DNA of 47,854 bases from the NCBI GenBank assembly GCA_032718475.1, contig JAUCBJ010006125.1:1-47854 (forward strand), read 5' to 3'. The notes under the pieces are model-generated. The model had not been told where the DNA came from and searched no databases. It worked only from the letters and a program-made list of their open reading frames with translations. Source of the stretch: Nemertoderma westbladi. Taxonomy: Eukaryota > Xenacoelomorpha > Nemertodermatida > Nemertodermatidae. A program made the translations under genes and the position numbers. Positions within the stretch are counted from its first letter, which is position 1, and the number at the start of each line of letters is the position of its first letter. Of this stretch, positions 1 to 10,350 are shown one piece after another.

Positions 1-398
1 ACTAGTATATCATACAGTCATATATACCCTCCTTATACCTACAGACTAACGTCTGAACGTAGTCAGTAGTGAGTAGTGGAGTGCAGTGCGAGTGCAGAGT
101 ACTGCTGTAGTGGTTGACTGGAGTAGAGGTAGAGAGTACCAGTACCAGCAAAACAGAAACAGGTCAGCAGCCAACGGAGCCATCATTATTTTAGCAAACC
201 AAATATTATCATTATTTTAATTTCCAGCGGAGCGGGTGGGTATCTGTAGATGGTGTTCTCTGGAAAATTTCAGAGTTTTTAAATTTTGTTTATTACTCCG
301 CATCGATATTTTACTATGTACCGTTGAATGATAGGCCTGGTCTATGGACTATCGTCACGTACCGGCTGACCGGGTGTGGGTATATAACCGCTTGTAAC
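1..398 (+). other. 5' flank and leader of the D2HGDH gene
   Basis: No coding potential was seen upstream of the first in-frame ATG at 399. The stretch 60-170 is rich in GTAGT/AGTGC-like simple sequence. A TATATAAC string at 381-388 lies too close to the ATG to act as a normal TATA box. The reading frame stays open back to a TTG at 324, but nothing there looks like conserved protein, so this part is probably 5' UTR or promoter. An upstream non-coding exon cannot be excluded. Confidence 0.4.
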
Positions 399-1913
399 AT
401 GCGAGGATTATTGTGGCCGCGTCTACGAACTGCTGGTCGGCTGTTAAACGTAAACTCGCGAATTCCTTCTGGTGGTAAACGAGTTTATAGCGAACAGCCA
501 CGAAGAAACCCCGACTTTGGTTCCATTACAGATGCCGATATCGCGCGATTTGAGATAATTATTCCCAAACGGGTTATTACCTCTCCCGAAGTCTTGGATT
601 CCGCCAATGTTGATTGGATGGTAAGTTGTCGTGGCAACTCTAAGGTGCTTCTGAAGCCGAAATCAACTCAGGAAGTTTCCGACATATTGGCCTTATGTAG
701 CGAACGCCACCTAGCGGTAGTACCACAGGGTGGCAATACGGGGTTAGTCGGAGGAGGTGTACCAGTTCACGATGAGGTCATACTCAGTTCGCAGCTGATG
801 GATTCAATAATTAGTGTTGATGAGACAACCGGCGTGTTAGTTTGCCAAGCTGGTTGTGTTCTAGAACGTCTAGAAACTTATTTATCCGATGTTAATTTGA
901 TTCCACCTTATGACCTAGGCGCTAAAGGTAGTTGCCACATCGGTGGCAATGTAGCAACCAACGCAGGAGGTCTACGGTTTCTCCGCTACGGTTCTTTGCA
1001 CGGCAATGTTCTGGGTTTGGAGGTCGTTTTAGCGGATGGCAAGGTGTTAGACCTCATGTCGGTACTGCGCAAAGATAACACCGGTTATGATATGAAACAA
1101 TTATTTATAGGTTCCGAAGGAAGTCTCGGATTTATTACAACTGTTTCTCTTTTGTGCCCCCGCAAACCAACTTCGATAAATGTCGCCTTTCTCGCGGTGA
1201 CGTCATTTGAGGATGTAGTTAAGCTGCTCAAGTCAGCGAAATCTGGTTTGGGAGAGATTCTGTCTGCGTTCGAGTTTATCGATATGTCTGCGATGGAAGG
1301 AGTTGAGACATATCTTGAATTGAAGGACCCCCTCAGGGATTGTTCGAATCGCCTTTATAACTTCTACGTTTTAATAGAGACTCACGGTTTCCATAGCGAC
1401 CATGATAGCCGTAGACTGGATGACTGGCTCGCAGACTCAATGGATTCCGGATTGGTTGAGAATGGGACGGTCGCCGCTGATTACAGACAGATGTTGTCGT
1501 TATGGCAATTTCGCGAGCGGATATCTGAAGCAGTGAAGCATGAAGGGCGCGTCGCCAAATACGATATCTCGCTCTCTTTAGAGTCTTACTACCGCGTTGT
1601 CACGGCGACCCGGGAACGCTTTGGCGGTTCGGTGCACCGCGTAACCGGTTACGGGCACGTCGGGGATGGAAATCTCCATCTAAATGTCGTAACGGATGAG
1701 TCCGCTCGAGATTTACGGGACGATTTGGACAAGTTCGTTATGGAGTGGGTCCGCGAGGCCAAGGGGAGTATCAGTGCCGAACATGGAATAGGTTTACATA
1801 AACGGGGTTATCTTCATTACTCAAAATCTTCCACAGCTATTCATCTTATGAAAGACATAAAGAAACTATTCGATCCAACTGGAATTTTAAATCCTTACAA
1901 ATTATTTATATAA
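399..1913 (+). CDS. D2HGDH: D-2-hydroxyglutarate dehydrogenase, mitochondrial (intronless)
   Basis: This FAD enzyme oxidises D-2-hydroxyglutarate to 2-oxoglutarate in mitochondria and passes electrons to ETF. From the ATG at 399 the product is 504 aa, close to the roughly 520-aa animal enzymes. The N-terminus (MRGLLWPRLRTAGRLL) is Arg/Leu-rich without acidic residues, as expected of a mitochondrial presequence. The FAD_binding_4 half shows PQGGNTGLVGGGVPVHDE, LGAKGSCHIGGNVATNAGG and IGSEGSLGFITT. The FAD-oxidase C-terminal half shows GYGHVGDGNLHLN (metal/substrate histidines) and SAEHGIGLHKR. The LGAKGSCHIGGN block fits D2HGDH better than D-lactate dehydrogenases. The frame could open at TTG 324, but ATG 399 starts exactly at the presequence. 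The gene has a single exon here, whereas vertebrate orthologues are split into many. No frameshift or stop is present. Confidence 0.95.
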   Translation: MRGLLWPRLRTAGRLLNVNSRIPSGGKRVYSEQPRRNPDFGSITDADIARFEIIIPKRVITSPEVLDSANVDWMVSCRGNSKVLLKPKSTQEVSDILALCSERHLAVVPQGGNTGLVGGGVPVHDEVILSSQLMDSIISVDETTGVLVCQAGCVLERLETYLSDVNLIPPYDLGAKGSCHIGGNVATNAGGLRFLRYGSLHGNVLGLEVVLADGKVLDLMSVLRKDNTGYDMKQLFIGSEGSLGFITTVSLLCPRKPTSINVAFLAVTSFEDVVKLLKSAKSGLGEILSAFEFIDMSAMEGVETYLELKDPLRDCSNRLYNFYVLIETHGFHSDHDSRRLDDWLADSMDSGLVENGTVAADYRQMLSLWQFRERISEAVKHEGRVAKYDISLSLESYYRVVTATRERFGGSVHRVTGYGHVGDGNLHLNVVTDESARDLRDDLDKFVMEWVREAKGSISAEHGIGLHKRGYLHYSKSSTAIHLMKDIKKLFDPTGILNPYKLFI

Positions 1914-2166
1914 ACTTTATATTTTCTTTTTTAACTATAATCGTGAAGGAGATTTAATAATCCTAACAAAATATTCGCAGTAACAAACTTTTAAATAATG
2001 ATTAAAGTTTGGTTGCAAAATTGTATATTTTTAACATCTTAAATTACCAATAACTTTAAACTAAGAGGGTGTAATGTTAATATTAAGTACAATCGTTTCG
2101 TAACGTTACAATTTCGCAATAATACTGCATATGTATGTATTTATTGACTAATATTATACAGGTAAC

Positions 2167-2172
2167 AATAAA
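2167..2172 (+). other. Candidate poly(A) signal of D2HGDH
   Basis: AATAAA lies about 250 bases after the D2HGDH stop codon in otherwise featureless AT-rich sequence. It is the first canonical hexamer downstream. The AT-richness makes chance occurrence likely, so confidence is modest. Confidence 0.4.
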
Positions 2173-2250
2173 CCGATGACAGCGCATGCAATATGAGATA
2201 ATAGTCCTACCAAAAGCAAACAATACTGTAATTTATAGTTAAATAATGAC

Positions 2251-2531
2251 GCCCATGTGAAGAATACCAGGATTTCACTTTTCGGTCGACTTTTTATTGG
2301 AATTTTATATATGAAGATTTTTTATTTTTTTAAATTTATCTTTATTAAGTGTTTTATAGCGCTTATTTCTATTCTATCTTATAACTTCTACATATACTTA
2401 TTCGCTTATTGTTTTGGTTAGATTCAGCCCTTCTATAACCTGTGTTTTTTGTGAAAACCTGGTATTCTTCACATGGGGGTAACTGCAAAGTGAAATATAA
2501 CGGCAGAAATCCTGGTATTCTTCACATGGGC
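2251..2531. mobile_element. MITE-like element with perfect 26-bp terminal inverted repeats
   Basis: The 26 bases at 2251-2276 (beginning GCCCATGTGAAG) are the exact reverse complement of 2506-2531, bounding a 281-bp non-coding element. A third partial copy of the same arm lies inside at about 2458-2477, in the same orientation as the right arm. No coding sequence is present and no clear target duplication was found. This is the architecture of a non-autonomous DNA transposon; the superfamily is unknown. Confidence 0.7.
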
Positions 2532-3072
2532 CGAATATGAGGTGAAATTATATCTACGAGAATAAGTTAAATGTATACGTTAGCTGTAATTATAAAGGTA
2601 TATTGATTGAATTTTAAGTTATGTAACATGGAAGAAAAATAACAATGTTATAATATACTATAAATATAAATGTTATGTAAATAATGTTATATGATGTGAT
2701 ACTATAAATAGAAAATGGATGATATCTTGTCGCACAACGAATGATAAATAAATATGAATAAGTAGTTTAGTATAAATAGTTGTAATATAATTAACTCTAA
2801 TTATATAAATATAAATAAATAAATAGCCTCAATGCAAATATACAGTAGTTATGCTGTAGTGTACTAACAGGTATATGGATTAAATAAATATATATAAATA
2901 AATAAATTAAATTATAAGTTGATGAATATACTTGTGCGAGGCGGGGTTAGCTTGCCTTATAGATAGGTAGGCCTTTAATGGGTATTAATAATGAATATTA
3001 CAGACAAGTAAGATAAACATAATAGACAGTTCGATTAAGAGACAATTATTTATTTAAGTTTGCGCTCTTTTA
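2532..3072. other. AT-rich non-coding stretch
   Basis: Very AT-rich sequence with many AATAAATA-like strings. No coding frame, RNA gene or transposon end was seen. Confidence 0.6.
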
Positions 3073-3290
3073 TTAGTTTGTTAATAAAGGTTGGTACACC
3101 CGGTCTAAGGCTGGTGTTTCTGCGCCTATAAAATTGTATCTGCTGTCCGAGTAGTTATGACATTCTAGGAGGAAATTTTCCTCTGTTTCAATGCTGCCTC
3201 AAGCGCAAAGACGTGATTCGCGCGGAGTTCTATTGTAGAGTCCCTGTTCGATTGCGAGGGTATGATAAGACGGTCGTAAGCGTGAAAAGG
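3073..3290 (-). pseudogene. 3' end of a LINE ORF2, degenerate
   Basis: Read on the minus strand, one frame gives YNRTPRESRLCA, a stop codon, then GSIETEENFLLECHNYSDSR, ending at a TAA at 3073-3075. This is the C-terminal module following the reverse transcriptase in many non-LTR retrotransposons (a Cys/His pattern with ExHxLxxC spacing), and the LINE at 26-28 kb carries the same kind of module. At least one in-frame stop shows it is dead. The rest of the element was not found, so it is a 5'-truncated or eroded copy. Confidence 0.65.
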
Positions 3291-4078
3291 CTTGAATATC
3301 AGCATTAGAATTAATATAAACAGTCGTAAGCACTTAGTCGAGTCAGAGTCGGGTTCAATGAGAGGTAGGTGATGTATTTGGATTTATTGTTCCGCTGCCT
3401 TTCTTCTTACTGCATTTCTCATTGTTACTCTATCATGGGTTATATATAACTAAGGGGTCTTTAATTTTAGAGCAATCCAAGGGGTACTTCCAAAGTGTTG
3501 AGTCCTTTGTTTTGTTTACAACCAATGCATCATATAGCGGGCTGTCTTTATTATCTTCTGAGACAAAGAACCCCTTAAAGAATTAGAATTTGGCTGTTCA
3601 CGATTTTACAACTGATTTAAGTGTAGGTCGATTGAGTTCAATCGGGGAGAAATTCGTTGGGCGTGATTTTTTTTAATCCTAGTAAAGTTTTGAGAACCTT
3701 CCTATATTTTAATTCCAGATTGTTTAAATTTACTGTCCCCCAGGATTCACAGTTATAGAAGATCCACTGAGGAGACAGGCTCTAACACTTTTTCTTTCAC
3801 AGGTAGTGAATTTGTGTATTCATACCTCCTCAATGTCTATTGCCACCCACCGCTAAACAACCAACATGAAAAATATAACACCAAACATTATTGAAGTTTA
3901 CATTTAATAATTATTGCATAAAAAATAAAAGTTCTTAGCTAGAGTAAACAGTTACGCCTGACAACCGATGACTTATTTTCAGTGAGCCCCCCTCCCCCCC
4001 CCCCCCTCAGGTCCGTACTACCCAGGGGAAACAGGTACTCATCAACTTCCAATTAAAAATGGAAGACAATGGCTAAAA

Positions 4079-4300
4079 ATGCCAAAGTATAAGAGGCTCT
4101 TGTCAGTTATCAAGCATTTCGCTAATCTGTGGGCTGAAAATCATAAAATTATGTCTGATTGCGGATCGGGCTTAATACCCGCTGTTCGGGGCCTTCTTCC
4201 AAATTCTATTCATCAAATTTGTTACTTTCACTTTTGTCAATCTATATATCGCGAAATTCAGCAACTTGGTGTCACGGGGTTATACATTCCCAACAACAAA
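4079..4300 (+). pseudogene. MULE-type transposase fragment
   Basis: The frame starting at 4079 reads through DCGSGLIPAVRGLLPNSIHQ and then CYFHFCQSIYREIQQLG. This matches the style of the MULE transposase core in animal FLYWCH/MULE proteins: a catalytic D followed by a CxFHFxQxxxRKIQxLG stretch. Only about 70 residues are recognisable. After about 4300 the sequence becomes low-complexity GCCCCAACAA repeats and the similarity stops. No terminal repeats were located. It is a transposon relic rather than a host gene. Confidence 0.6.
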
Positions 4301-4400
4301 TGGTTGGGGCGCCCCAACAATACCCAAGACGCCCCAACAAACCCGCTGCACTCGCTGCCCCAACAATTCCCGATACTGCCCTTGGCGCTCAAATAAAATT
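4300..4400. repeat. GCCCCAACAA short repeat
   Basis: Several near copies of GCCCCAACAA occur in about 70 bases immediately after the transposase scrap. They leave two overlapping small ORFs that I regard as artefacts. Confidence 0.5.
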
Positions 4401-4609
4401 GGCGATTAAAATTCAGGATAATCTTTGTGTTAAATTAATCCTTATAAGGGATGTGTTTATACATAATGATAATATGATACAGTATTAAAATAATTAATTA
4501 GCATCACCAATATTACATTTTAAATAATTTAAACGTAATACATATTGCTAAAATCTGCAGTTTACTAATCAAGATAATTATTAAACGCATTTAAATGTGA
4601 AGTTGAACG

Positions 4610-5160
4610 GGATATTAGCAAGAGACCCATTGGGAAAATGACTTCTATTTAAAACTATTGGGCAAGTGACTCGTCTGATTTTTAATGGGCAACCGACTCA
4701 TTGGGCGGGGCAAGTGACGTATTGTGCAAGTGACAGTTAACCTGTAAATTAACTGCGACGTAATGGGATGCAGAAACTTGCCCAATAGGATACTTCCCCA
4801 TCTGATTGTGGTAGGCCTAGCAACAGGTAGATTACGTAGTGAATGGAAATTACGGTCTCAAAAAAACGTATTGGGTTTATTCTGTAAGTCGAGTATTGGC
4901 GAGTGACCTAAAATATTTTTTTCTAAATTTTTTTTTTTTAAATATTATTTTTCCTGGAAGGATCTCATTTCCACTGTCCGAGTTCGCTCGACCTAGTAAT
5001 AGTAGTCTTATTCTGTAAGTCGAGTACTGTATTGGGCAAGTGACCTATTGGTAAAGTGACTTACTTTCAGTTAAAAATGAAATATTTTGGGCGAGTGACC
5101 TAAAATATTTTTTAATGGGCAAGTGACCTATTGGGAGAGTAGAGTGTCTGCATCCCACTG
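4610..5160. repeat. Dispersed TTGGGCAAGTGAC repeat field
   Basis: At least eight variants of (T)GGGCAAGTGAC(CTA) are scattered here, for example near 4660, 4700, 4725, 5030, 5090 and 5115, with one in reverse orientation near 4785. An inverted pair containing GGGATGCAGA (about 4763-4774 and 5147-5158) brackets the denser half. No coding frame is present. It may be a decayed non-autonomous element with internal short repeats. Confidence 0.5.
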
Positions 5161-5177
5161 TATTTCGTGATGAGTGA

Positions 5178-5274
5178 GGGGGGGGGGGGGGGGGGGGGGA
5201 GTGAACGGGGGGAAAGTGGCCGGGTTGGGAGGCATCGCATAATTATGTTAACGAGGGGGGGGGGGGGGGGGGGG
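5178..5274. repeat. Two poly(G) tracts
   Basis: Uninterrupted G runs of 22 (5178-5199) and 20 (5255-5274) flank about 55 bases of G-rich sequence. Comparable homopolymers occur at 3994-4006 (C), 28332-28353 (C), 32105-32128 (C), 42230-42244 (C), 46840-46859 (G) and 47044-47067 (G). Confidence 0.9.
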
Positions 5275-5696
5275 TGGTGGGGACAGTTCACCTCAGGAGG
5301 CGCCTGGTGAGAATGAACTTAAGGGTGGAGTCCGTAAGGGCAGGTACTATGTACGTAGTACAATGGTACAGTATAATGTACACTCCCAGCATAGCGGCCA
5401 AAGGACATTGGTCGCGTGTTGATTGCCCAACCCACCAACCACTGAACTGAAGAGTATGGGTGGCTGGATAATCTACTGATGTTGCCATAGTGACTGCATC
5501 CCCAGAACACCATTACTCTGACAATCTGTAAATTCAACATTGTGGTAAGTAAAGAATTATGTTGTTTTAACATTATTACCATTGCGAAGTCAGTATGTAG
5601 GCCTATGCTGATTAGAGATTGTATAAACAAACTCTCCCTCCACTTTTATACATTATGTTTATACGTAGATATCAAAGTTAATATTTGCCAAATAAT

Positions 5697-5931
5697 ATAT
5701 TCCATAGGCCTATATAGTTTATGAAATAACCGTACTGCATATTCCATAGGCCTATATACTTTATGAAATAACCGTACTGCATATTCCATAGGCCTATATA
5801 GTTTATGAAATAACCGTACTGCATATTCCATAGGCCTATATACTTTATGAAATAACCGTACTGCATATTCCATAGGCCTATATAGTTTATGAAATAACCG
5901 TACTGCATATTCCATAGGCCTATATACTGTA
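5697..5931. repeat. 42-bp tandem repeat with a two-unit higher order
   Basis: Units begin at 5697, 5739, 5781, 5823, 5865 and 5907, an exact 42-bp period of about 5.6 copies. Each carries ATTCCATAGGCCTATATA. One base alternates strictly between units (TATAGTTTATG then TATACTTTATG), so the true repeat is an 84-bp dimer. Because 42 is divisible by three, artefactual ORFs run through it. It sits about 570 bp upstream of the first NRF-6-like copy. Confidence 0.9.
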
Positions 5932-6435
5932 GTTTATGTTATGATGTACCCAAGGCGAAACAATGGTCAAATATTTACTTAGGAAAATTTCTTTGTGTCA
6001 CATTATTATGATACAGGGGAGGGGGGTGTCTGGATGCAATGGTACGTTTATTATTCTAAGCAAAACAATAAACTCAAGTCAATACAACAGGTTAATAGTT
6101 TATATCTGAACATTATACTTCTGCAGGTGTATATGCATGCATGGTTCTGTGCTGTGTGAGATATATGCACCATTGGTGCAAACATCTCATTAACTACCAT
6201 TAGCTTCGAATCTTTATAGCTATCTAACGTCGCTATCAAATCAACTATATTGAATGTAAATTCTCACAGTATAACTACTACAAAAATAACATACTAATTT
6301 TTAGTTCAATACATAAAAAAGAACAATTTGAAACAAATTCAATTGCATTACTGAATATTGATATATTATCAATACTTAATAATTATTATTCATCTGAGTT
6401 GTAGCCCTAAGTTCCATCACAGTATAGACATTCAA

Positions 6436-6494
6436 ACTGTAGGGTTATTAATTTTACTTGTTGAGGATGCTTCATAAAAATTAATTTTCTCATC
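6436..6494 (+). promoter_or_regulatory. Conserved upstream block of NRF-6-like copy 1
   Basis: The 59 bases before the ATG carry CTGTAGGGTTA, then TTTACTTGTTGAGGAT, then CATAAAAATT, matching the blocks before copies 2 (18962-19020) and 3 (21897-21955). The block was duplicated with the genes. It may be core promoter or 5' leader. Confidence 0.5.
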
Positions 6495-7476
6495 ATGTTT
6501 TGTTATTTACCATTGCTAATTATTTCATTACTATTGTCACTCACGAATGTGGCTGGGCAAGATGATTATCTCATTGGATCAAGAGAGATTGCCCTGTATC
6601 AGAAAATGCTATTCGATAACCTGGTTAATGGTACAAGTCTTGAAACGTTGCTTAGTAACCCAGAATTAAATGAAAATTGTGCCAACGACACAGCGAGACT
6701 TTACACAGATATTGTTGAGCGAAAACCGTACGCGTTGAGGTTCTTCGATGCGTTAGCAAAACCTGGGTCTGGGATAATCAATGGCAACTTTCTATGGATG
6801 GGAAGTTGGAAATAATGTAGAGAGTCAGAAGCACCTTATGATGAAAACGTTCCATTCGGGAACCGTTTCAAAGGGAGATACTGCATGGTGCCAATAACTG
6901 GATTAACTACGACTGCATTATTACCCCTAAGAGTTGGTCTTTGTGTACCTGATTCCTGTGATGAAGTTGATGTGAAAATATTACTAGAGTTAGGGAAAAA
7001 AGGAGAATTAATACCAGGAACTAGCATTACTACCCTGAATGTTACATGTCCTGTCGATTATCTCACATGGAAACCCATGGAAATTACTGCACTTGTAATC
7101 GCTTAGGACCATCACCCCTGGGGACGATGTAAGTGATCATAGGTCTGTGAATAAAGAACCAAATGAAGAAGAATACCATCCCGGATCTATAGATGAATCT
7201 AAAAGCAACCCTCTTATAAAGAATAACCCATCAACAACAACAAGCAAATTCAAACAAATAATACTTTCATTCTCATTGTATAACAATGGTAAAAAGGTTC
7301 TAGCTGCCACGCATACCAAAGGTACCATAAAATCTCTCCATGGCATTCGAGTGCTCAGCATGTGGTGGGTAATTCTTGGGCATACTTTGCTCTTCCAGAA
7401 AGGAGTGGTCGACAACATTGCTGAGGGTATGTTAGATATTAAAGGATCCTGGTTTCAAATCATTACAGAAGCCACG
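6495..7476 (+). pseudogene. NRF-6-like acyltransferase copy 1, 5' part (disrupted)
   Basis: This is homologous to the intact copies at 19021 and 21956: the same signal peptide start (MFCYLPLLIISL) and the Cys-rich NRF domain. Three lesions are visible. A GAA-to-TAA change makes a stop at 6813-6815. A 149-bp deletion relative to copy 3 at 7104/7105 removes the first membrane segment, shifts the frame and creates an immediate TAG. An LTR retrotransposon then interrupts the gene at 7476/7477, after the conserved HGxR...WWxxLGH motif. The remaining 3' half lies at 17002-18059. The stop and deletion show it was, or has become, non-functional independently of the insertion. Confidence 0.93.
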
Positions 7477-8441
7477 TGTTCGCGCTTTTAAGACCTTTGG
7501 CAGTTTAACCCGCCAAATCTATATGTCTTCTAGGTTATAAATCTACTCCAGCCTATGACAAGTATTGAACACCTATAATAATTCTAACATTAGCCAAAGC
7601 CAGTCTGTGCGCGACCATTCACCCGCTGGATATACCCGGGAGACTGGATTTGGATGCTTTAATTTGATTGCGGTGCAGGCCTACCGTACTATTCGATTGA
7701 TCGTTAATATATAATCTCTGACGAATATTATTCACTTTAGGGAAATATTAGCAGTTCCTTTAGGACGTGGCGCTCTATCTATTTAAACAGAGCTATGACT
7801 TACACTATACACAACAGTATGTCTTATAGATCACCAAAGTGCATTCTTTAGGAAATGCTTTGTTACTCGGTCAAGCACACACAGACTATTGCACACAATT
7901 GCACACTGAATTGCCGATATTCACTGATTTTAATCATATATAAAGAGAATAACAACCGACATTTGTAGGGCCTATTAAGTAGCATTGAACTCACTACAAA
8001 CCACGATAATGTATGTCGCAAATTGTTATATGTAACCGGTCTCTCTAACCTTAGTGTATCAAGAAGATTGGGTTTTCGGATCGTTATCAATATTCTTCCC
8101 AATAATAATATGTAAACAAACGATACAATTAACAACACAGTAAATAGCAGTAAATAATGCGGCGAAAAGCAGTTTACGTCAGGGTGCTTAATCAGATGCC
8201 GAGGTGCAAAACCGTGATAACCGTTTGATGATCTTATAATTAAAGATGCTCTAATGTCAGAAAACATTCCCCGGCCGGTGTTCTAGGCGTGGGGGAAACG
8301 TCAGTACTGAATCCTGTAATTCTGCTGTACAGCTTTTACACAAAGAGGGAATCTCTGATTGGTCGAATGGCAAAGAGCTCCACGTGGACACAGCTGATAG
8401 ATGTCGTCATTTTGAGCTGAGCAGAACAAAGAACCAAGGCA
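7477..8441 (-). repeat. 3' LTR of the BEL/Pao element (left side)
   Basis: These 965 bases align without gaps to 15782-16746, with 6 substitutions. In element orientation the LTR would begin TGCCTTGG and end CGCGAACA. The right LTR appears to extend 255 bp further to 17001, so this copy may have lost the outer part of its U3 region. It contains a sense-strand ORF of 134 codons (7863-8267). Confidence 0.88.
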
Positions 8442-9453
8442 ATACATGGGAGATTCTCACACTCTAACACACTTAATAAGATGAATCTCCGCTCCCGTGA
8501 TCTATTAATTAATGGGATTTTGGGAATGTTATAAATTGCACAGAATGACAATTTATTAAATTCATTAAAATATGAATTTAAATTTATTCCCTGAAATTTT
8601 ATTATTTGATAGTGCAATTGACACAATTTGATTCCAGAGCAGGTCTGGGGACATAGGATCCTTAATTCTATGAAAATTGTCTTTTAAGAGTATCGGTAAG
8701 TGCTACGATATCTTAATCGACTAGAATTGTTAAAGGATCTGAATTTTACAGATTTTGATTTATAGATTTATAAATATTAAATAATTAATATTTGATATGG
8801 ACACCAATTTATTCCAGAACTTGTCTGGGGACGTTAACCACTGATTCTAGAATTTGTCTTTCAAGTATATCGGTGGGTGCCGCGATATCTTAATCGACTA
8901 GAATTACAGATGGTCAAAAGGTTTAACAGATTTATTTGCGTTTCACGCTACTGTTAGAGGGACATCACGCTACTATATGTATTATTATATATGGTATGAG
9001 AGCAATATCGCACGAAGCAATGTCAGTGTGAAGAGGCAAGTCGTTTCCAAGGTCTACCCAGAGCTTGGTTTAGCCGAGACACGAGGATCTGAACTTTGCA
9101 TTCCTAATACTCTGCCTACCAATAATACTTGAATATAGTAGTGGCTTTATTGTACTTTAATAAGTACGGACATTTCATCTTACTGTAGTCACGTATTTAT
9201 AATATGATACGGACAGTAAGGAAAGAGAAAAAATAATTATTTCTCGCCGTCGCACTAAATATATATTATAAGTAATTACGTACGTAATAAACACTAATAT
9301 ATTGCACTAATCTACTAAATAATCACTAAAATAACATTATACTGAATAAAATTAAAGAAAACGATTATAATAAAATTACATAATAATACATACATAAATA
9401 TAAAATAAAAACAAATATAAAATGATATAGTCACACGCCCACTCCATATGTTA
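8442..9453 (-). other. Internal non-coding remnant of the BEL/Pao element, 3' side
   Basis: This AT-rich region lies where integrase coding would be expected, but no integrase motif was found. Two imperfect copies of about 100 bp (about 8632-8735 and 8812-8912), sharing TCTGGGGAC and GATATCTTAATCGACTAGAA, are spaced 180 bp apart. A short hairpin (ACTCCATA/TATGGAGT, 9441-9467) sits at the end of the pol remnant. Confidence 0.55.
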
Positions 9454-10350
9454 TTACGTTATGGAGTCCCTAGATATTTGTCGGATTAGGGAAGTGGTCG
9501 TAGGAAGAGTATCTTGCCTTCCATAGTTTCCGGACAGTTTTCGGTCTCTTTCCAGTAAACATAAACGACCAGCTGGGCGATTGAGTTGTTGTGTTACTTT
9601 CTCCGCTCCCTTGGCCTGTCTAATCTCCGCCGTGGTAAGATGAGGAGGCCATTCTTCTTCTTCTTTATTTAAGAAGTCGGATCCACCTAACCAGCCTGGA
9701 GTATCTATCAGTTCTTGAGGAGTTGCTCCTCTGGAAGCAATGTCGGCTGGATTAATCGTCCCAAGGCAATGTCTCCATTGATCTACATTGGAGTTAATAT
9801 CGTCATTATCTGAGGAGTATGGTGTTCCCTCAGTTGGATCGTCCACATCACTGCTCTCCACTTCCCATTCCTTTACTTGGTATACCTGTTGTTGAGGTAA
9901 TCTCTCTTTGAGAGTTCTACGGGAAGGGCCAGTGAAGTACCAACCTACTCTAGTTCTTACCGCATAGGTTTGTAGTGGCTACGGTTGAGCAGGCCGTTTC
10001 TCCAATGTCTCGAGCGCCTCATGCGCGTTTTGGCCGATGAGTATTTGCACTCCAGGATAATCTGTCCGGAATCGAGGTATCTTAAGCTGTTGGATGCTCT
10101 CGTCCTCGTCCCAGTTATAAGGTTCTACTTGGGTAGTAGCGAAGTTCTTTATAGCCACCATTTTTACTGACCTTATACTTTGTGCTCCTAATTTATCCTG
10201 GGGGGTGGACAACTCACCTACATAGTAATCTGCCGTTATGGTAGATTTCCAAACCTGCATAATTCCGGACATATTCAACTTAGTTCGGAATCTGGGTTGT
10301 CCAGCAAAGATGTTCTTGATCGATGAATGTTCCTGTGCTGCCGGAGTCAA
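9454..10350 (-). pseudogene. pol: BEL/Pao pol remnant: protease C-terminal part plus post-RNase H linker
   Basis: In a frame offset from Gag, 10350-9982 encodes the remainder of a retropepsin-like DUF1758 domain, ending with a YPGVQILIG motif. A TAG at 9979-9981 follows, but the same frame continues with RTRVGWYFTGPSRR, typical just after the protease. Within about 60 codons it jumps to WRHCLGTINPADIASRG and WLGGSDFL, which normally follow RNase H. The entire reverse transcriptase and RNase H core is therefore missing in frame, and the frame stops at 9454 before any integrase. The start at 10350 is nominal and not a true initiation site. Confidence 0.85.

Noticed and set aside
324-398. Longer D2HGDH start at 324
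   Set aside because: The codon is TTG and the extra 25 residues precede a typical mitochondrial presequence that begins at ATG 399.
399-1913. D2HGDH as a recent processed retrocopy
   Set aside because: No terminal poly(A) stretch and no flanking direct repeat were found, and the frame is fully intact, so I only note the lack of introns.
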